Under the pieces are notes generated by a model. The model did not search any database. It saw only the letters and a list, made by a program, of their open reading frames with translations, and was not told the DNA's origin. This document shows, in pieces, positions 1 through 10,994 of a stretch of DNA of 41,129 nt. This DNA comes from Pilatotrama ljubarskyi. Its lineage: Eukaryota > Basidiomycota > Agaricomycetes > Polyporales > Polyporaceae. Where the stretch lies: positions 1 to 41,129 of the forward strand of contig MU277772.1 of the NCBI GenBank assembly GCA_022385805.1, read 5' to 3'. A program made the position numbers and the translations under genes. Numbering within the stretch: position 1 is the first letter of the stretch; every line of letters begins with the position of its first letter.

Positions 1-1179
1 TCACATTGTCGGCATATAGTTGTGACAAAGGAAAACTCTTCGTTCGACTATTGACCGAAAATGTTACCGGTCCATATCGAGGCATGCCTGCCGTGGGAGA
101 TGCGAGTCTTGCCTGTGCACGTGCCTGTTTTGACCGCTCGTCTGCACCGAACCCTTGCAGCTCTCTGGGCGAGAACATACACGACCGAGTGCCGCCTTAC
201 AGCCGCTCCGCCCCTCGCCCTCGGCTTCCTGTCTGCGTGCCAGTGTGAGACGGCCTCATGGCGCGAACTGCAGAACCACCTCCCCTCGCCGGTCTTCCAG
301 GCAGATCTTGTTCCGAACATTCAGCCACTCAATGGGTGGGAGCACAGCGGAACGCTCGTGCGGGACTGCCGTCCATCCAACTATGCTCAGCACCCTTCGC
401 CCGATCGCAGTACTCGCCCGCGGCTGGTCCAGCAGATCCAGAGGAAGCCTGATCAAATTCGACGACCATGACAGTCAATGCAATGCCGTGCAAGATGTGT
501 GAACGCCATCGCCGTCATCACACATCTCCTGCGGTGCATCAAGCTCATGTGCGCCTTGAGCAACATTACGGTGAGCTCTTCTCGAGACCGTACAACTCGT
601 ACATCATCCACGATAGCAATCATCCCACCGGTCGAGAACACTGTGCTCGCTCTTCTTCGCTGCTGCGTGTGTGCCACGCACCTTTCATTCCCGTAAAGCC
701 GTGGCTGCGGTCTGGGTCTGCGTACATATGCACCATGACGTCCACGGGATGATGGATCAGCCCCAAATGAGAAGAATACTCATGTCTACTTCGTCACGAG
801 GGCGAACGCATACGGACAAGATGTTCGTCTACTGCTGGAAAGTATGCGATAGTGGGATGGATCGGGCGTGCGCTACTGTACCTTTGAGCTGTTCGGCGAT
901 GCTCGTGGTGATATCATCGGCCGCAGTGCGTCGTTGAACTGTACGTTGTATGATTATCATCTGCGAGAGTACAGGCGTCATGAACGGTGCGCACAGGAAT
1001 ATTGAACTTTGCTGCAATGTGACCGGTGCTCGTGGTCCAAGTACTGCCTCTGCGTGCCTGGAGATGCAGGTCTGATAGAGAGCGCATCCAGAGGGCTCAC
1101 CGCACCGGACTCCACCCCATCCTAATATAAGTACACGGGGCGCGGATGGAGCGTCGTGCATGGGACAAAGCAGCGAGTC
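1..1179. other. Gene-poor upstream interval, no supportable gene
   Basis: Several short open frames exist on both strands, but none has a recognisable family signature, consistent codon bias or a clean splice structure. On the minus strand there are a few exon-like pieces beside splice-like sites, for example around 860-950 and 540-640. I cannot join them into a gene. The last few hundred bases are probably the promoter region of the amidotransferase gene that starts at 1280. Confidence 0.4.
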
Positions 1180-1180
1180 C

Positions 1181-1187
1181 TATAAAT
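1181..1187 (+). promoter_or_regulatory. TATA box of the Dug3-like gene
   Basis: A canonical TATAAAT stands about 93-99 bp upstream of the ATG at 1280, on the same strand and with nothing else between. This is a plausible distance for a fungal core promoter. The assignment rests on motif and position only. Confidence 0.5.
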
Positions 1188-1279
1188 ACTGACCAGAGCC
1201 ACAGACCCGCCAGGTAGGGCTCTCCCTGCGACGTTCAATCTCGAGTCGGATTCTCGACAGCGTACATCGTACCAGCAGG

Positions 1280-2374
1280 ATGTGTAGATGGTTCGCGTAC
1301 CTCTCTGCCACAGAGCCGTGTCTCCTCGAGGATGTGCTCATCCTGCCCGACCACGCCATCGCTAAGCAGGTCCACGAGCGTTATCTGCCCTACCTCTTCC
1401 ACTACGAACCAGATGCGGACCCCAATTCGACCAAGAAGGAGATGAGTCTCCGCAACAGCCCCTATAACCTCGACGGCCTCGGCCTCGTCTGGTCAGTGCT
1501 CATTCCATGGACTTACTGCGCGTCAAGTCATCTTCTCACGACGTCTTGTATACGCAGGTACAGTAACGCGCGCGCCGACTTTGGCGAATGCGACGGCCCC
1601 CGCCCCGTCAGCTACAAGATCCTCCGCCAGCCGCAGACGGACCCCATCTTCCAGTCGCTCTGCGCGGGGACGACCGCGCACGCCGTGTTCGCGCACATCC
1701 GCGCCGCGTCGGGCGCGACCGCGATCACGATCTACAACAACCACCCGTTCGCGTTCGGCCGGTACGCGTTCATGCACAACGGCGTCGTCGCTCACTTTGA
1801 CGCGATCAAGCGCACGCTCGCCCTCGCGCTCTCGGACGAGGCGCACGCCCTCGTCAAGGGCACGACCGACTCGGAGATGCTCGCCGCGCTCTTCTTCACG
1901 TACCTCGAGGAGAGGAGGGGCGCGCGCGTATGGGAGGCGTCGCATCCTCTGGAGGAGATCAAGCTCTGCTTAGAGAAGGCGATCACGACGGTGTTTGGCC
2001 TGCAGAAGGAGGCGATGGCGAAGGTGGGCAAGACCCCCGAGGCGTCGAGCTTGAACATCGCGATCACGGACGGGGAGCAGCTCCTTGCGATCCGGTTCAG
2101 GAACCACGCGACGGAGCATCCGCCATCGCTGTACATGTCGACGCGCGCGGGCGTCGCGCTCAACAGGAAGTTCCCGGGCCACCCGGATCTGGAGGGCGTC
2201 GACAACGGGGTGCAGAACTTGAAGGCGGAGGAGGAGCATGGAGACCACGTTATCATCGCGAGCGAGCCGACCACGTATAAGAAGGCCGACTGGGAACTCA
2301 TCCCGAAGAACCAATGCTTAATGGTAGACCGCGACATGAACATCAGGCGTGCACCAGTAGACGTCCAGTTCTAG
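1280..2374 (+). CDS. DUG3: Dug3-like class II glutamine amidotransferase
   Basis: Two exons, 1280-1491 and 1558-2374, give about 342 residues. The intron at 1492-1557 (66 bp, GTCAGT...CAG) has no stop and keeps frame, so an unspliced reading also looks open; splicing restores a smooth GLGLVWYSN junction. The protein begins MCRWFAYLS, which puts the Ntn-type catalytic cysteine at position 2 after removal of Met. Further on it has the family-like stretches AHIRAASG, YNNHPFAFGRYAFMHNG and KGTTDSEML, which belong to the glutamine-binding amidotransferase fold. In yeast, Dug3 is the amidotransferase subunit that works with Dug2 in gamma-glutamyl-independent cytosolic glutathione degradation. The length is close to yeast Dug3 (about 350). 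The start is fixed by the need for Cys2. No partner gene lies nearby. Family assignment is firm; the glutathione role is inferred by homology. Confidence 0.9.
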   Translation: MCRWFAYLSATEPCLLEDVLILPDHAIAKQVHERYLPYLFHYEPDADPNSTKKEMSLRNSPYNLDGLGLVWSVLIPWTYCASSHLLTTSCIRRYSNARADFGECDGPRPVSYKILRQPQTDPIFQSLCAGTTAHAVFAHIRAASGATAITIYNNHPFAFGRYAFMHNGVVAHFDAIKRTLALALSDEAHALVKGTTDSEMLAALFFTYLEERRGARVWEASHPLEEIKLCLEKAITTVFGLQKEAMAKVGKTPEASSLNIAITDGEQLLAIRFRNHATEHPPSLYMSTRAGVALNRKFPGHPDLEGVDNGVQNLKAEEEHGDHVIIASEPTTYKKADWELIPKNQCLMVDRDMNIRRAPVDVQF

Positions 2375-2624
2375 TTGGGTGTAGGGTACATGTTCGTGTT
2401 CGGGTCCCAGATTCGGCGGCACGCAGGAGCAGACAAAGATTGGGATGTTTCTCGGGGCTCGTATTCGATGGCAAATTGGCACTTAAGCGAAGCTGCGAAT
2501 GCCGCAGTAATCCGCACTGTCATAGATGCAAGGAGGTAAGATAAAGACCCGAGTAATATGGAGAAAAGGCGACAATCTGTGATCCCTATGTCCGAGTATG
2601 CGCGCTGAACAACCCAAGTTAAGA

Positions 2625-4374
2625 CTATGATGGAAAGGGCCTCTTCACGTCCCTCGCTCGCGGCGGGCTCCGCGGCGTAGAAGCCACTCCGCTACTCGCG
2701 CTCTGACCGCCACTCTCAGACCCTGTATGCGGGGGATACTCAGGAGGGGGCACAGCGGGAGGTTCCTCGGCGTCCCAGGAGTGGCGATATGCCGGAGGCA
2801 ATCTGCCAGAGGCCGAACGTTGGAGGGCTGGAACGGGACCCGCGTCTTCATGACGATCGTCATTGCCGTCGGCTGAGCGAGGGCTCGACCACTTCCCAGC
2901 GTACTGTTCCGGACTCTGAGGGCTTTGCTGGCTGAAGGGAAGCAGCATGAATTCCTCTGAGGGTGGCTTTCCGCCGCCGTAGCCAGAATCTGCGCATCGC
3001 GTGAGTTTCGACATAGCGGAGACGTCAAGAGCGGAGTGACGTACTGCTCGGAGCGGAGCCTGCGGTGAACGGGGTGACGATGCCCATTTGGGGTTCGTCC
3101 GTGTACGACGAGGCCGGCCCGGCATACTCCTTGCTGAGGTCGAGCGGCTTCGGGCCCTGGTGGCGGCGGTGTCTGCGGAAGAGGAAGAACGCGATCGCTG
3201 CGAGCGCAAGGCCACCGAGAACACCGCCAACGGCACCGCCGATAACTGGAGCGATGCTTGTCGACTTGGTGGTACTGGGGCTGCTGCCGCCAGTGTTCTG
3301 CGGAGCCGAGTTTGTTGCGGTTGCCGACAACGAGGACGTGTCGCTCGGTGACTGAGATGCTTTGAGGGTGGAGTTGCAATGCGTGAATGTGTTGTTGTTT
3401 GTCACGGCGAAGTCTTTCGTCATCGTCTCCTTGGTGTACACGCTAAAGAACCAGTCAATCCAAGCAATGTGTTGGATCTCATGATCACTCACTAGAACCT
3501 GGGACGCATTCCATAGTCAGCGGGAAAGTCAAGTATGTCACGTTCTTCGACTTACCACTGCCCGTCATCCCAGAACAAGGAATATAGATTGCGGTCAAGC
3601 TTGATCTCCCGATTGCACACCGCAGTTTGGATGTCTTGAGGCAGCCTGCAAACCGTCTAAGCCATGGCCGCTGTGCATGCACCGACAAGGAATCTCACGT
3701 CTGGTTCAGCGGTTTACCACAGGTTGACGTATAAAGGCCGTATGCGCCAGCGCCTGCAGAGCCATCGTGAGTGAAGCTGAGAGCGGGAAAGCGTGGGCGA
3801 GCGTGTTGCACCTGCATCGATGCCCGTATCTCCTGCTTGCGTGTCATATTGACAACTGACAAGTATCAGGGCTGAGCATGGAAGGTACGGAAAGGGGACT
3901 TACTTCATGCAAAGCATGCTTAGCGCCCATGCTATCGAGTTGCAGCAGCATCCAGCTACGGTGCTTGAGCTAGGACTATCAGGCAGAGGCCAAAGGAGGA
4001 CTCACAGACTTGATCGTCACAGTTATCCCCGGGCGTGAGAGTCCTGAACGCCGGAACCCGGTCTGCGTGCAACGCGTACAAGTGAGGAGGAAAGCAATGA
4101 AGCAGCGTAGCACGTCAACTCACAGTCCCCATTGCAGATCTGTCTCAGCCGCTGGTAGGTCGCACCTAGTACACGTCGTCCCGGGAGTTGTGGTCAGGGT
4201 ATGCGTCTCAGATGGTGTAAATCACTCACATGGCGTCTCCCCCACTACGCTCGTGTACCAGTCCAATTGGCCGCTCGCACAGGTCGTATTGCCCGCGTCC
4301 CTACTAAGAACGCCGCGCCATGAGATGGACGACGCAAGCCAGAGATACAAAATGAGGCCAGAAAGCCGTGGCAT
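2625..4374 (-). CDS. Cys-rich single-pass membrane protein, 10 exons incl. 6-nt micro-exon
   Basis: The model, in transcription order, is 4374-4230, 4165-4124, 4062-4006, 3955-3904, 3855-3812, 3753-3699, 3645-3556, 3498-3493, 3442-3045 and 2989-2625. It totals 1254 nt (417 aa), and every junction keeps phase. The N terminus (MPRLSGLILYLWLAS) is a signal peptide. The ectodomain is Cys-rich, with stretches such as GETPCATYQRLRQICNGD, PGDNCDDQV, GCCCNSIAWALSMLCMNCQ and LPQDIQTAVCNREIKLD. A Ser/Thr-rich stalk precedes one membrane helix (about residues 227-252), followed by a basic RRHRRH stop-transfer and a long Pro/Ser-rich cytoplasmic tail. I recall this architecture as a common uncharacterised family in Agaricomycetes, which guided the exon choices. 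A surface sensor or cell-wall role is only a guess. An upstream in-frame Met at 4497 is possible, but it would bury the signal peptide. Confidence 0.8.
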
Positions 4375-5662
4375 CGTTCTAGCCACCAGGATGCGAAGCG
4401 GAGCGGCGACCAGTACGAGTGGGAGTGTGAAGGAGAGAGGAGGCCGTGGCCGCGCGTTATGCCGCCCAGGTCGATATCCAGAGAGACAAGAGCGCAATTA
4501 GTTAATCCGCAGTGCTGACGATATACAACGGTGTATACCACAGCTCAGAGCGCGCACACGGAGAGCAACGTGCAGTAGGAGTGGGAGATGCGATTGCCAA
4601 CTTTCTGGTGACCAGGACGCTATCTGCAGAGACCCGGGCCTCCTGTGATGTGCAGCACTGTTGAACGTGTTGTTGGTGCTTATCCTTTTCCGCTGGTCAA
4701 TAGCGTGCCCCTGGCAGGCCTATCAGCGAAACGGTTATAGGCCTGGATCAGCCTGCGGGTGGTTTGCCATGACAGGTCCCCGCGATTGGCGAAACTCGGC
4801 TCTGTCGCATCCCGACGTTGGTCGGAGGCACTTTCTTCGTCCACCTTCAACGCTATGTAGATGTTCTAGATGTCCTTGGTGCCAGCAACGAGTAACACAC
4901 GCGTACAGATGCTCAAGCGGACGACCTGCGGGGCGGGTCGGGCTGATCAGCGCAGCCCGGGATCGGCGCCAGGACGAGTGCTAACATGGCAACGTGGCGG
5001 TGCTAGCCATCATTCCATCAAGCCACCCACGTATACGTAGGCGCCCAAAGCGAGACCACCGCGAGACCGTGACCAGGCTCGCCTTCCTCACCATCGTCGG
5101 ATATACACGCGAACTCCGGCTTTGAACGGCTTAAAAGTGCGGGATCTACTCGACACCTACAGAGTTTTGTCTAATTCAGCAAATTACTACAAGAGAATAC
5201 AAGAGCTCCTAGTGTAGGTGACAGGACGACCGTGCTGTGCGCGATTTTGTCTCGTGCGTTTTGCGCCCACTGCGATGCTGAGCGAGTCCTACCACTTGCA
5301 TAAGGCATCGAGTCATGGTGTTCAAGACAGGTGCGGCTCGTGAATAGAGTTGAGCAGCGTGCTATTCGAGTCCGCCACAACGCGGATTGAGAGGCGATTC
5401 GCTCGGACGTCACGTCTGTCGCAGGGTCCCTCATTGAGTCTTTTGTGAGTAACAAGACAAAAGGAGACCAGTTAAAGCATCACAAGGAGGTTCACCCTAG
5501 GATACTGCACAGTTGCCACTCGCCACAAAGCGCGACAATTGGTGTGCGGCTTCCGACAGCTCAATTGTGTCTCGTTCGTTTGTCCCTGTACTCACTCAAA
5601 AGCGGTATCCGCCCTCTTCTACGCGCCATCGACAACAGCCCCTCCAACATCCTATCCTGAAA
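4375..5662. other. Intergenic interval between divergent genes
   Basis: This stretch separates the minus-strand membrane-protein gene from the plus-strand gene starting at 5663, so it should hold both promoters. I see no open frame with a family signature or a coherent exon chain. A plus-strand frame near 4661-4984 has no convincing start and no recognisable motif. No RNA gene was seen. Confidence 0.4.
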
Positions 5663-6555
5663 ATGGTTCCAGGTTACAACAAGATTACGCGGAAGAAGTC
5701 TGAGATGGACGTCGACCCATCTTCGAGTCAGGAAGCGCGCATTACCGCAGCTGACTTTTCGTTCGGTCTGCTGTAAGCCATACGTGGATTGCCCGGTCTT
5801 CCGAAGGTGCTGAATGATTCATGCAGCGAAGCCAAGCAAGAAGGCCATGTCTTCGTGCAGGAGGACACGGTCTTCACGCCACCGTATTCCGATGGATCCG
5901 ATTATGCATCACCCGAGCACCTCCCAGACGTGGACCAACTAACAGACATGGCCGTATCCCAAGCGCCCCAGCCGACGCAACAGTCTGACATGTCCATCGA
6001 AGAATTGGACTCCGAGACGGATACTGTATGTATGCCGGGGACACGAGAGCCAACACCGATGCCAGGGGTGCCACAGGTTTCGACCCAGTATCTCAGCCGC
6101 ATGGAATCGATCCACCAACTGGGCCCTGCTGTTTCTGCCGGTGAGTGCATCCTTTTGTATCTGTGCCTGTATAGGTCCTCGTCAGTTCGGGCATCTGCGC
6201 GTGGATGGTCCCTCGGCAAAACTCTCGGGACTGTTCAATCCTATCGAATATGCTCCTTCTGCTCTCCTGCTACTGATTACCAAGTAACCCAGTCCCCCAG
6301 ACGGCTCCCCCTCAGGTTCCGTTAGCAGGTCCCGACGGTTTCTGGCAGCGCTACTTGCTTGCGGCTCAACAAGCTCAGGATCGCCAGTTAGAAGTACTCG
6401 CGGCCTTCAGCAGGACCATACAAGAGGGCATGCACGACATCGCGCAAGAAATCCGTTCCCTGAGGGAGGAGGTGGCGAAGGCGCGGGACACCCAGGGTGA
6501 TTGTCAGAGACGGCGCCGGTCACCACGAGTGCTCGTTGCACACCATCCTCGATGA
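5663..6555 (+). CDS. Hypothetical protein with C-terminal coiled coil
   Basis: Three exons, 5663-5772, 5827-6140 and 6293-6555, are joined by GTAAGC...CAG and GTGAGT...CAG introns of 54 and 152 bp. The phases fit, giving 228 residues. The first intron has a good branch-like CTGAAT. The protein starts MVPGYNKITRKKSEMDVDP. A Ser/Pro/acid-rich middle (SIEELDSETDT, GTREPTPMPGVPQ) looks disordered. After the second intron comes FWQRYLLAAQQAQDRQLEVLAAFSRTIQEGMHDI and an E/R-rich heptad-like helix ending REEVAKARD, then a basic tail RRRRSP. I do not recognise the family. Such small disordered plus coiled-coil proteins are frequent lineage-specific genes in mushrooms. The consistent frame across three exons is the main support. 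The last intron is long and could hide an additional small exon. Confidence 0.55.
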
Positions 6556-7645
6556 TTCGCACCTTGGTGAGCTGTAGCTGAGGGCTGTCGGTCACACGCA
6601 TGCACTCCGATACGCGTGTACACTGTATCTTAGATATTCATAATGCACCCCTGCCTTGTGTCGAGAAAGGGTCGCCGAGCCCGTCGCCGCGTGCACGCTT
6701 GCGTCAGTGGGTACACCGGATCGCGTTTGAGCATTCTGTGCACACGAGGGCGATAGCATGAATCAGGGAGCACCATGAATTTGGCAACAGGTGACGGCGA
6801 CAGCGACACAAATTGGACTGGGAAAAGCTGGGCTGAGACGGGGGACCACAGCAAGCCGGCGAACGCTACAACACAACACGTTGATGCAGACGCCGCTGAA
6901 GGCGTCGAGAGATTCGACAGATGTCCTGAAGCTAAGCCATAGGATCAGTAAGCGCGAGTTTGATGACTCGATATACGAAGTGTCGTGCTCACCAACTCCA
7001 AATTTACCGAGCTATCCGCTGATTTCTCCTTCGACGCGCGCGATCGTGTTCGTCTTGATCATCCTTGGAGTACATCAGCATGCAAACAGCATTCAGAGAC
7101 TGGACGAACTCACTTCGCTGAGGCTGCACCGGCTCGTCAAGTCTTCTGTCGTCGACGGGGTTTCACCGCCTTCGCCATGGGGAACGGGAGAATTACACTT
7201 GGGAGAGGTATGGTCAGACGCTAGTATATATTCATCTGAATGATGAATGATGAATATTAGCAAACCTTGTGTGTTGTGACTGAGCCTCTTCCCTAGTGAC
7301 CACTCGGCGCCGCCCTTGCCTGGACTCAAACTAGCAGCAGATGGCATCAGGAATCCCGGTACAGGAAGCCAGGCTGGGTCACGTTTACCTTCTTGGAGTA
7401 TATCTCGATAGCGTCTTGTGGCGATAACTTCAGCTGTAGGGAGAAGCAATTGAGTAGCAACAGACCAGCTGCTAGTCCGAGACGTCATCGAGCCACAGTA
7501 CGAGCCCCCGAGACCGAAACGCCCTAATAGCATCCAAGCAGCACGAACCAAAAATTAAAGCGAGCACGAAGCAAACCCAACAGTAGCCTAAGTCAGTCGC
7601 TGAAGAGATTGAATCGGTCGCCAAGTGCGAGACGTGTCGAGTCTT
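6556..7645. other. Intergenic, no supportable gene
   Basis: A plus-strand frame of about 150 codons (6791-7243) and a shorter one starting at an ATG at 6775 occupy this stretch. Neither shows a family motif, GC-biased third positions or clean splice joints. The right part should contain the 3' end of the minus-strand RAD-repeat gene. Confidence 0.35.
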
Positions 7646-10444
7646 TCACCTGCCGAACTGAACCGCTTGTGGCTTGCGCTGCACGTTCATCGTCATCGCC
7701 GACCTCTCCGTCGCCGTCGTTTTCAGCTGGAAATGCCGCCTGTCGTTCCGCTGTCTATGCGTCTCGTAGTCTGACCTTGCCCGTGCTGCTCCTCGATGAT
7801 CGCGAACGCTCGTTGGTGCCCTTGACACTTGCATGCTCTTCAGGCGCTTCGCGAGGGGTACATCGTCCTCAGAGTCGGATATTTCGCCTTCTTCCTTGTC
7901 GTCGTCTCGGTCGCGCTCATCGTTCTTCCGTTTGCGTCCCGCGTGGCCATCGACGGTACGTGGAGGGAGCCTCTGATCCCCGTCGAGGCACCATCTCACC
8001 GTTGTCCCGGTCTTAAGGTCTGCGCGTCGTCGTCCGTCGTCTTGCCTGGCAGGACTGCGGTGCATGCCTGCATCAGCCGCTGCGCGCCTACTCACCATCG
8101 TGGCCGCCGCTTCGAAGAGCGCCACCGTCTTGTTCTTTGCAGTAGTCAGGATTGAATGGCACGTCTTCATCTTCTTGAACTTCAGACCGGAGAGCGTCTT
8201 CGTCACCGGGAGGGCGTTCGTCGGCCTAGGATCCACGGTTGCGTCATCGTCGTCCTCCGCCTTGCGTTTCTTGCCCCTGCTAGGACCCGGCACTGGCGAT
8301 CCTGTTCTCGTCGTCGCCATCTCAGCCAGTGCGTTCGTCTTCGTCACTGTTGCCTGCGCTGGCTTCTTTCCTGTACCTGATATCATGTCAGTCTTCCCTA
8401 CGGAGACGTGCGTACCTTTACAGGCCTGTCGTCCCTTCGCGCTCGTCGCCGACGCAGCCCGAGGTGCCATCTCGGTCTTCGCCCTCCTGGCCGTGCTGGT
8501 CCCCGTCCTCGCCATCGGCTGGTCCACGATGACCCTTGCATTGACTTCGACTGCCCGATTACCGTCGGCTTTGTCTACGTCGGCTCTGCGTCCTAAGTCG
8601 GCTCTGCATTCCATCCTGGCTCTGGCCTCGGGGTCCGTCGTCGTCCTTAGGTCGGCCTGATCCTTCGCCGCGATTCTGCGCTGGATGGTCGTCATCCTGT
8701 TTCCGGTCCCGATCCTCTTCGACCCGTCGGCCCTCGGTGAAGCGTCCGCAGTGTTGGTCCTTTGGTCGGCCCTGGCCGTCGCGCCTATCCCTGTGCTCTG
8801 GTCGGCCGTAATCCACGCGTAGTCCTTGGGCACCTTGTCCGCTCTAATCCTGGGGTCCGCTCCGGGGTCCACGTCGGCCTCGGTCCGCGTCCTAGTCCTC
8901 GCGTCGGCTCTGGGGTCCACAATGGCCTTGGTCCTGATCCCGCCCTTCGCGTCGGCCACCACGTCGGCTCTGCGGTCCTTCCCGTCGGCGCTGGAATCCT
9001 GGATGGCCTTCCTCGCGTCGGCTTTCTGATCCATGTCGGCTCTGCGGTCCTGGTTTGTCCTCTGCCCGTCGGCCACCACCATGTCGGCTCTGTGTCCACG
9101 GTCGGCGCCATGGTCCTCGTCGGCTCTCCCTGCGTCGACTCTGGGGTCCTGGGTGGCCATCCGGGTATCGGCTCTAGGGTCCTCTTCGGCCATCCTCAAG
9201 TCCGCCCTGGAGTCCCTGCGGGCCCTCTTGGTTGGAACCAAGTCGGCGCTATGTCCATGGTCGCTTCTGCAGTCCTTGTCGGTCTTCCCTCTGGCGGCTA
9301 TGGGATCGTCGGCATCCTTGCTCGTCGTCCCAGTCCCCGTCCTAGAGTCAGATTCTTTGATCGTGTTCTTACCCAGCTCCTCGATCCTCGTCTGGCCCTT
9401 GTCCTCGGCCTTCATTGCGGTCTTCGCCTCAGCTCCGAAACCGAACGCGAAGATGTTGAACTCGGTGCTTGGCAAGGGCATGATCGGGGTCTGCCAGTCC
9501 TCCGGGCGGGTCCATTGCTCGACGAACCTAGAAACATCAGTCGTACCAACCGCCACGGGCTTGTCCTCGTCTTGGCTGGCGGGCTGGACTTGCTCGACGT
9601 TCGCCTGCGCATTGGACTCGGTGTGGGAGTCGGAGTCCTGCTCGATGTCCTCGACGTCCATGTGCGCGGCCGAGTCCTCGTCCGTGCCGAAGAGCGCGGC
9701 CTCCCAGTCGTCCTCGTCGCCGAACAGCTCCACTGCCCGGTCTTGCACGGCTTGCTCATCTTCGTCGCACTCGTCGTCGTCATCCTCGCATTCCTCGAGC
9801 TCGACCTCACACTCCTCGTCGTCGCTCACCACGCTCTCGTCGTCCTCGTCGTCGATCTCGCTATCGAACTCTTCCTCGTCGTCGTCATCCTCGTCATCGC
9901 TCTCATCCTCGTCCTCCTCCTCCTCGTCCTCCGCATTCGCGCCCCTGCCAGCCAGTACGCTCCCCGCCCGCCCCTGCACACCCGCACCCGCCAGCGCCTC
10001 CTCCAACTCCCGCGCCATAAGCTCGACCGTACGCACCTCGCGCATCGCCCGCCGCACCGCCTTGGCGGCCGCGCCGCTCTGCTCGCCCCTGTTCTCCTTC
10101 TCGCTCTCGCACTCGACGGCCTTGGGAGCCTTGGCGCCCTTCTTCTCGACAAAGTAGACGACTTCGCCCCGGCGGATGAGCACCTCCTCGATGAGCCCCT
10201 GCGTATCCTTCCCGAGGGTCGGCAGCTGGGTAGGCTGGCGGACGGGGAACGATGGGTGTCAGCCTCAGCGATGACTATGATGAGGCGGGATGGAGGGCGT
10301 CGGACGACTTACGAGAGTGCACCCCGAGGGCGAGGGGGAACGGGTGCAGCGTCCGCCAGGGACGCGCATGAGCTCCGACGTCAGCGAACCGGTCGCGGCG
10401 TCGAAGGTGTAGACGTAAGCTGTTGGTTGTGTGAAGAATGCCAT
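7646..10444 (-). CDS. Large nuclear-like protein with acidic tract and Arg-Ala-Asp repeats
   Basis: Exon 1 (10444-10313) encodes MAFFTQPTAYVYTFDAATGSL...SGCTL. A 78-bp intron (10312-10235, GTAAGT...CAG) leads to a frame open to 7646. The reading without further splicing is 906 aa. Two stop-free segments inside it look like introns: 8415-8371 (45 bp, GTACGC...CAG, branch ACTGAC) and 8095-7973 (123 bp, GTGAGT...CAG). Removing both leaves about 850 aa. Order of parts: a short conserved-looking head with LIEEVLIRRGEVVYFVEKK; an Ala/Glu helix; an almost pure Asp/Glu tract (plus coordinates about 9730-9950); a long degenerate repeat rich in RAD, DPRAD and RRAD (plus about 8560-9240); then basic clusters KKRK, RKRK and AKRLK that resemble nuclear localisation signals, beside EEGEISDSEDD. 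I do not recognise the family. A chromatin or RNA-associated role would be speculation. The 3' splice structure is uncertain, and a further 5' exon is possible. Confidence 0.6.
8560..9240 (-). repeat. Degenerate coding repeat, TCGGCTCT/GGTCC-type unit (Arg-Ala-Asp)
   Basis: On the plus strand, variants of GTCGGCTCTGNGGTCC recur at irregular spacing of roughly 15-60 bases through this stretch. Read on the minus strand they give at least a dozen RAD tripeptides, often as DPRAD, DRRAD or GHRAD, interspersed with Met/Thr/Gln segments. The copies are diverged and imperfectly periodic, which suggests an old expansion within the gene rather than a fresh satellite. Confidence 0.65.
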
Positions 10445-10994
10445 GACGGAGCGTTTGAGAAACTGGAAAAGTCTGCGCAGCAGCTTGGCTAATGTTAGGG
10501 GGGGTAAAAGGGTGTGATGGTGGGGGTAGGTAGGAAAGGTAGGTAGGGAGAAGTCAGCCTCGGGGCGCGAGAGATGAGGGCGCGCGGGGCGGATGTGCGA
10601 ATGAGGAATTGGACTGGTAGGGAGGTTCTGGGCCATTGTGCGGCTGGCGGCTGTGTTTGAGGTCGGGATTGCAATCGCGACCAACTGACACGGAGCAGGG
10701 TGCTAGTGCAGAACACTCCCCGGAGTGCAGTTGTCAGTCAGAAGGGCAGCGTTACCTCGGTATACGCGGAAAGCGTGCGATGAGGATGTATACGAGACTG
10801 AGTGAGGGACAGACAACCGGAGCAGACCTTCGATCATGATAGTATGTTACACATCCTCAGATAGCTAGAAAATAACTCCCGCAATATTTGGTACAATTCC
10901 ATCCCTGCAAAGTGTTGGTGTAGTTGAGAAGCATGAGATCCGGACGCGTACGCACCATCCGTCCATTTCTGCGAATGCGCTGTGCCGTAGTATT
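10445..10994. other. Intergenic, between two tandem minus-strand genes
   Basis: It lies downstream of the epoxide hydrolase stop (10995) and upstream of the RAD-repeat gene start (10444), so it should hold the 3' region of one and the promoter of the other. An in-frame extension on the minus strand up to an ATG near 10636 could add an N-terminal leader to the RAD-repeat protein. It is Pro/His-rich and lacks a clear intron, so I left it out. Confidence 0.4.

Noticed and set aside
8762..10492. Plus-strand open frame of 576 codons, and another of 374 codons, opposite the RAD-repeat gene
   Set aside because: They mirror the acidic and RAD-repeat coding sequence: poly-Ser and Leu/Val/Gly-rich translations are what the complement of Asp/Glu and repeat codons gives. 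No splice logic or family motif.
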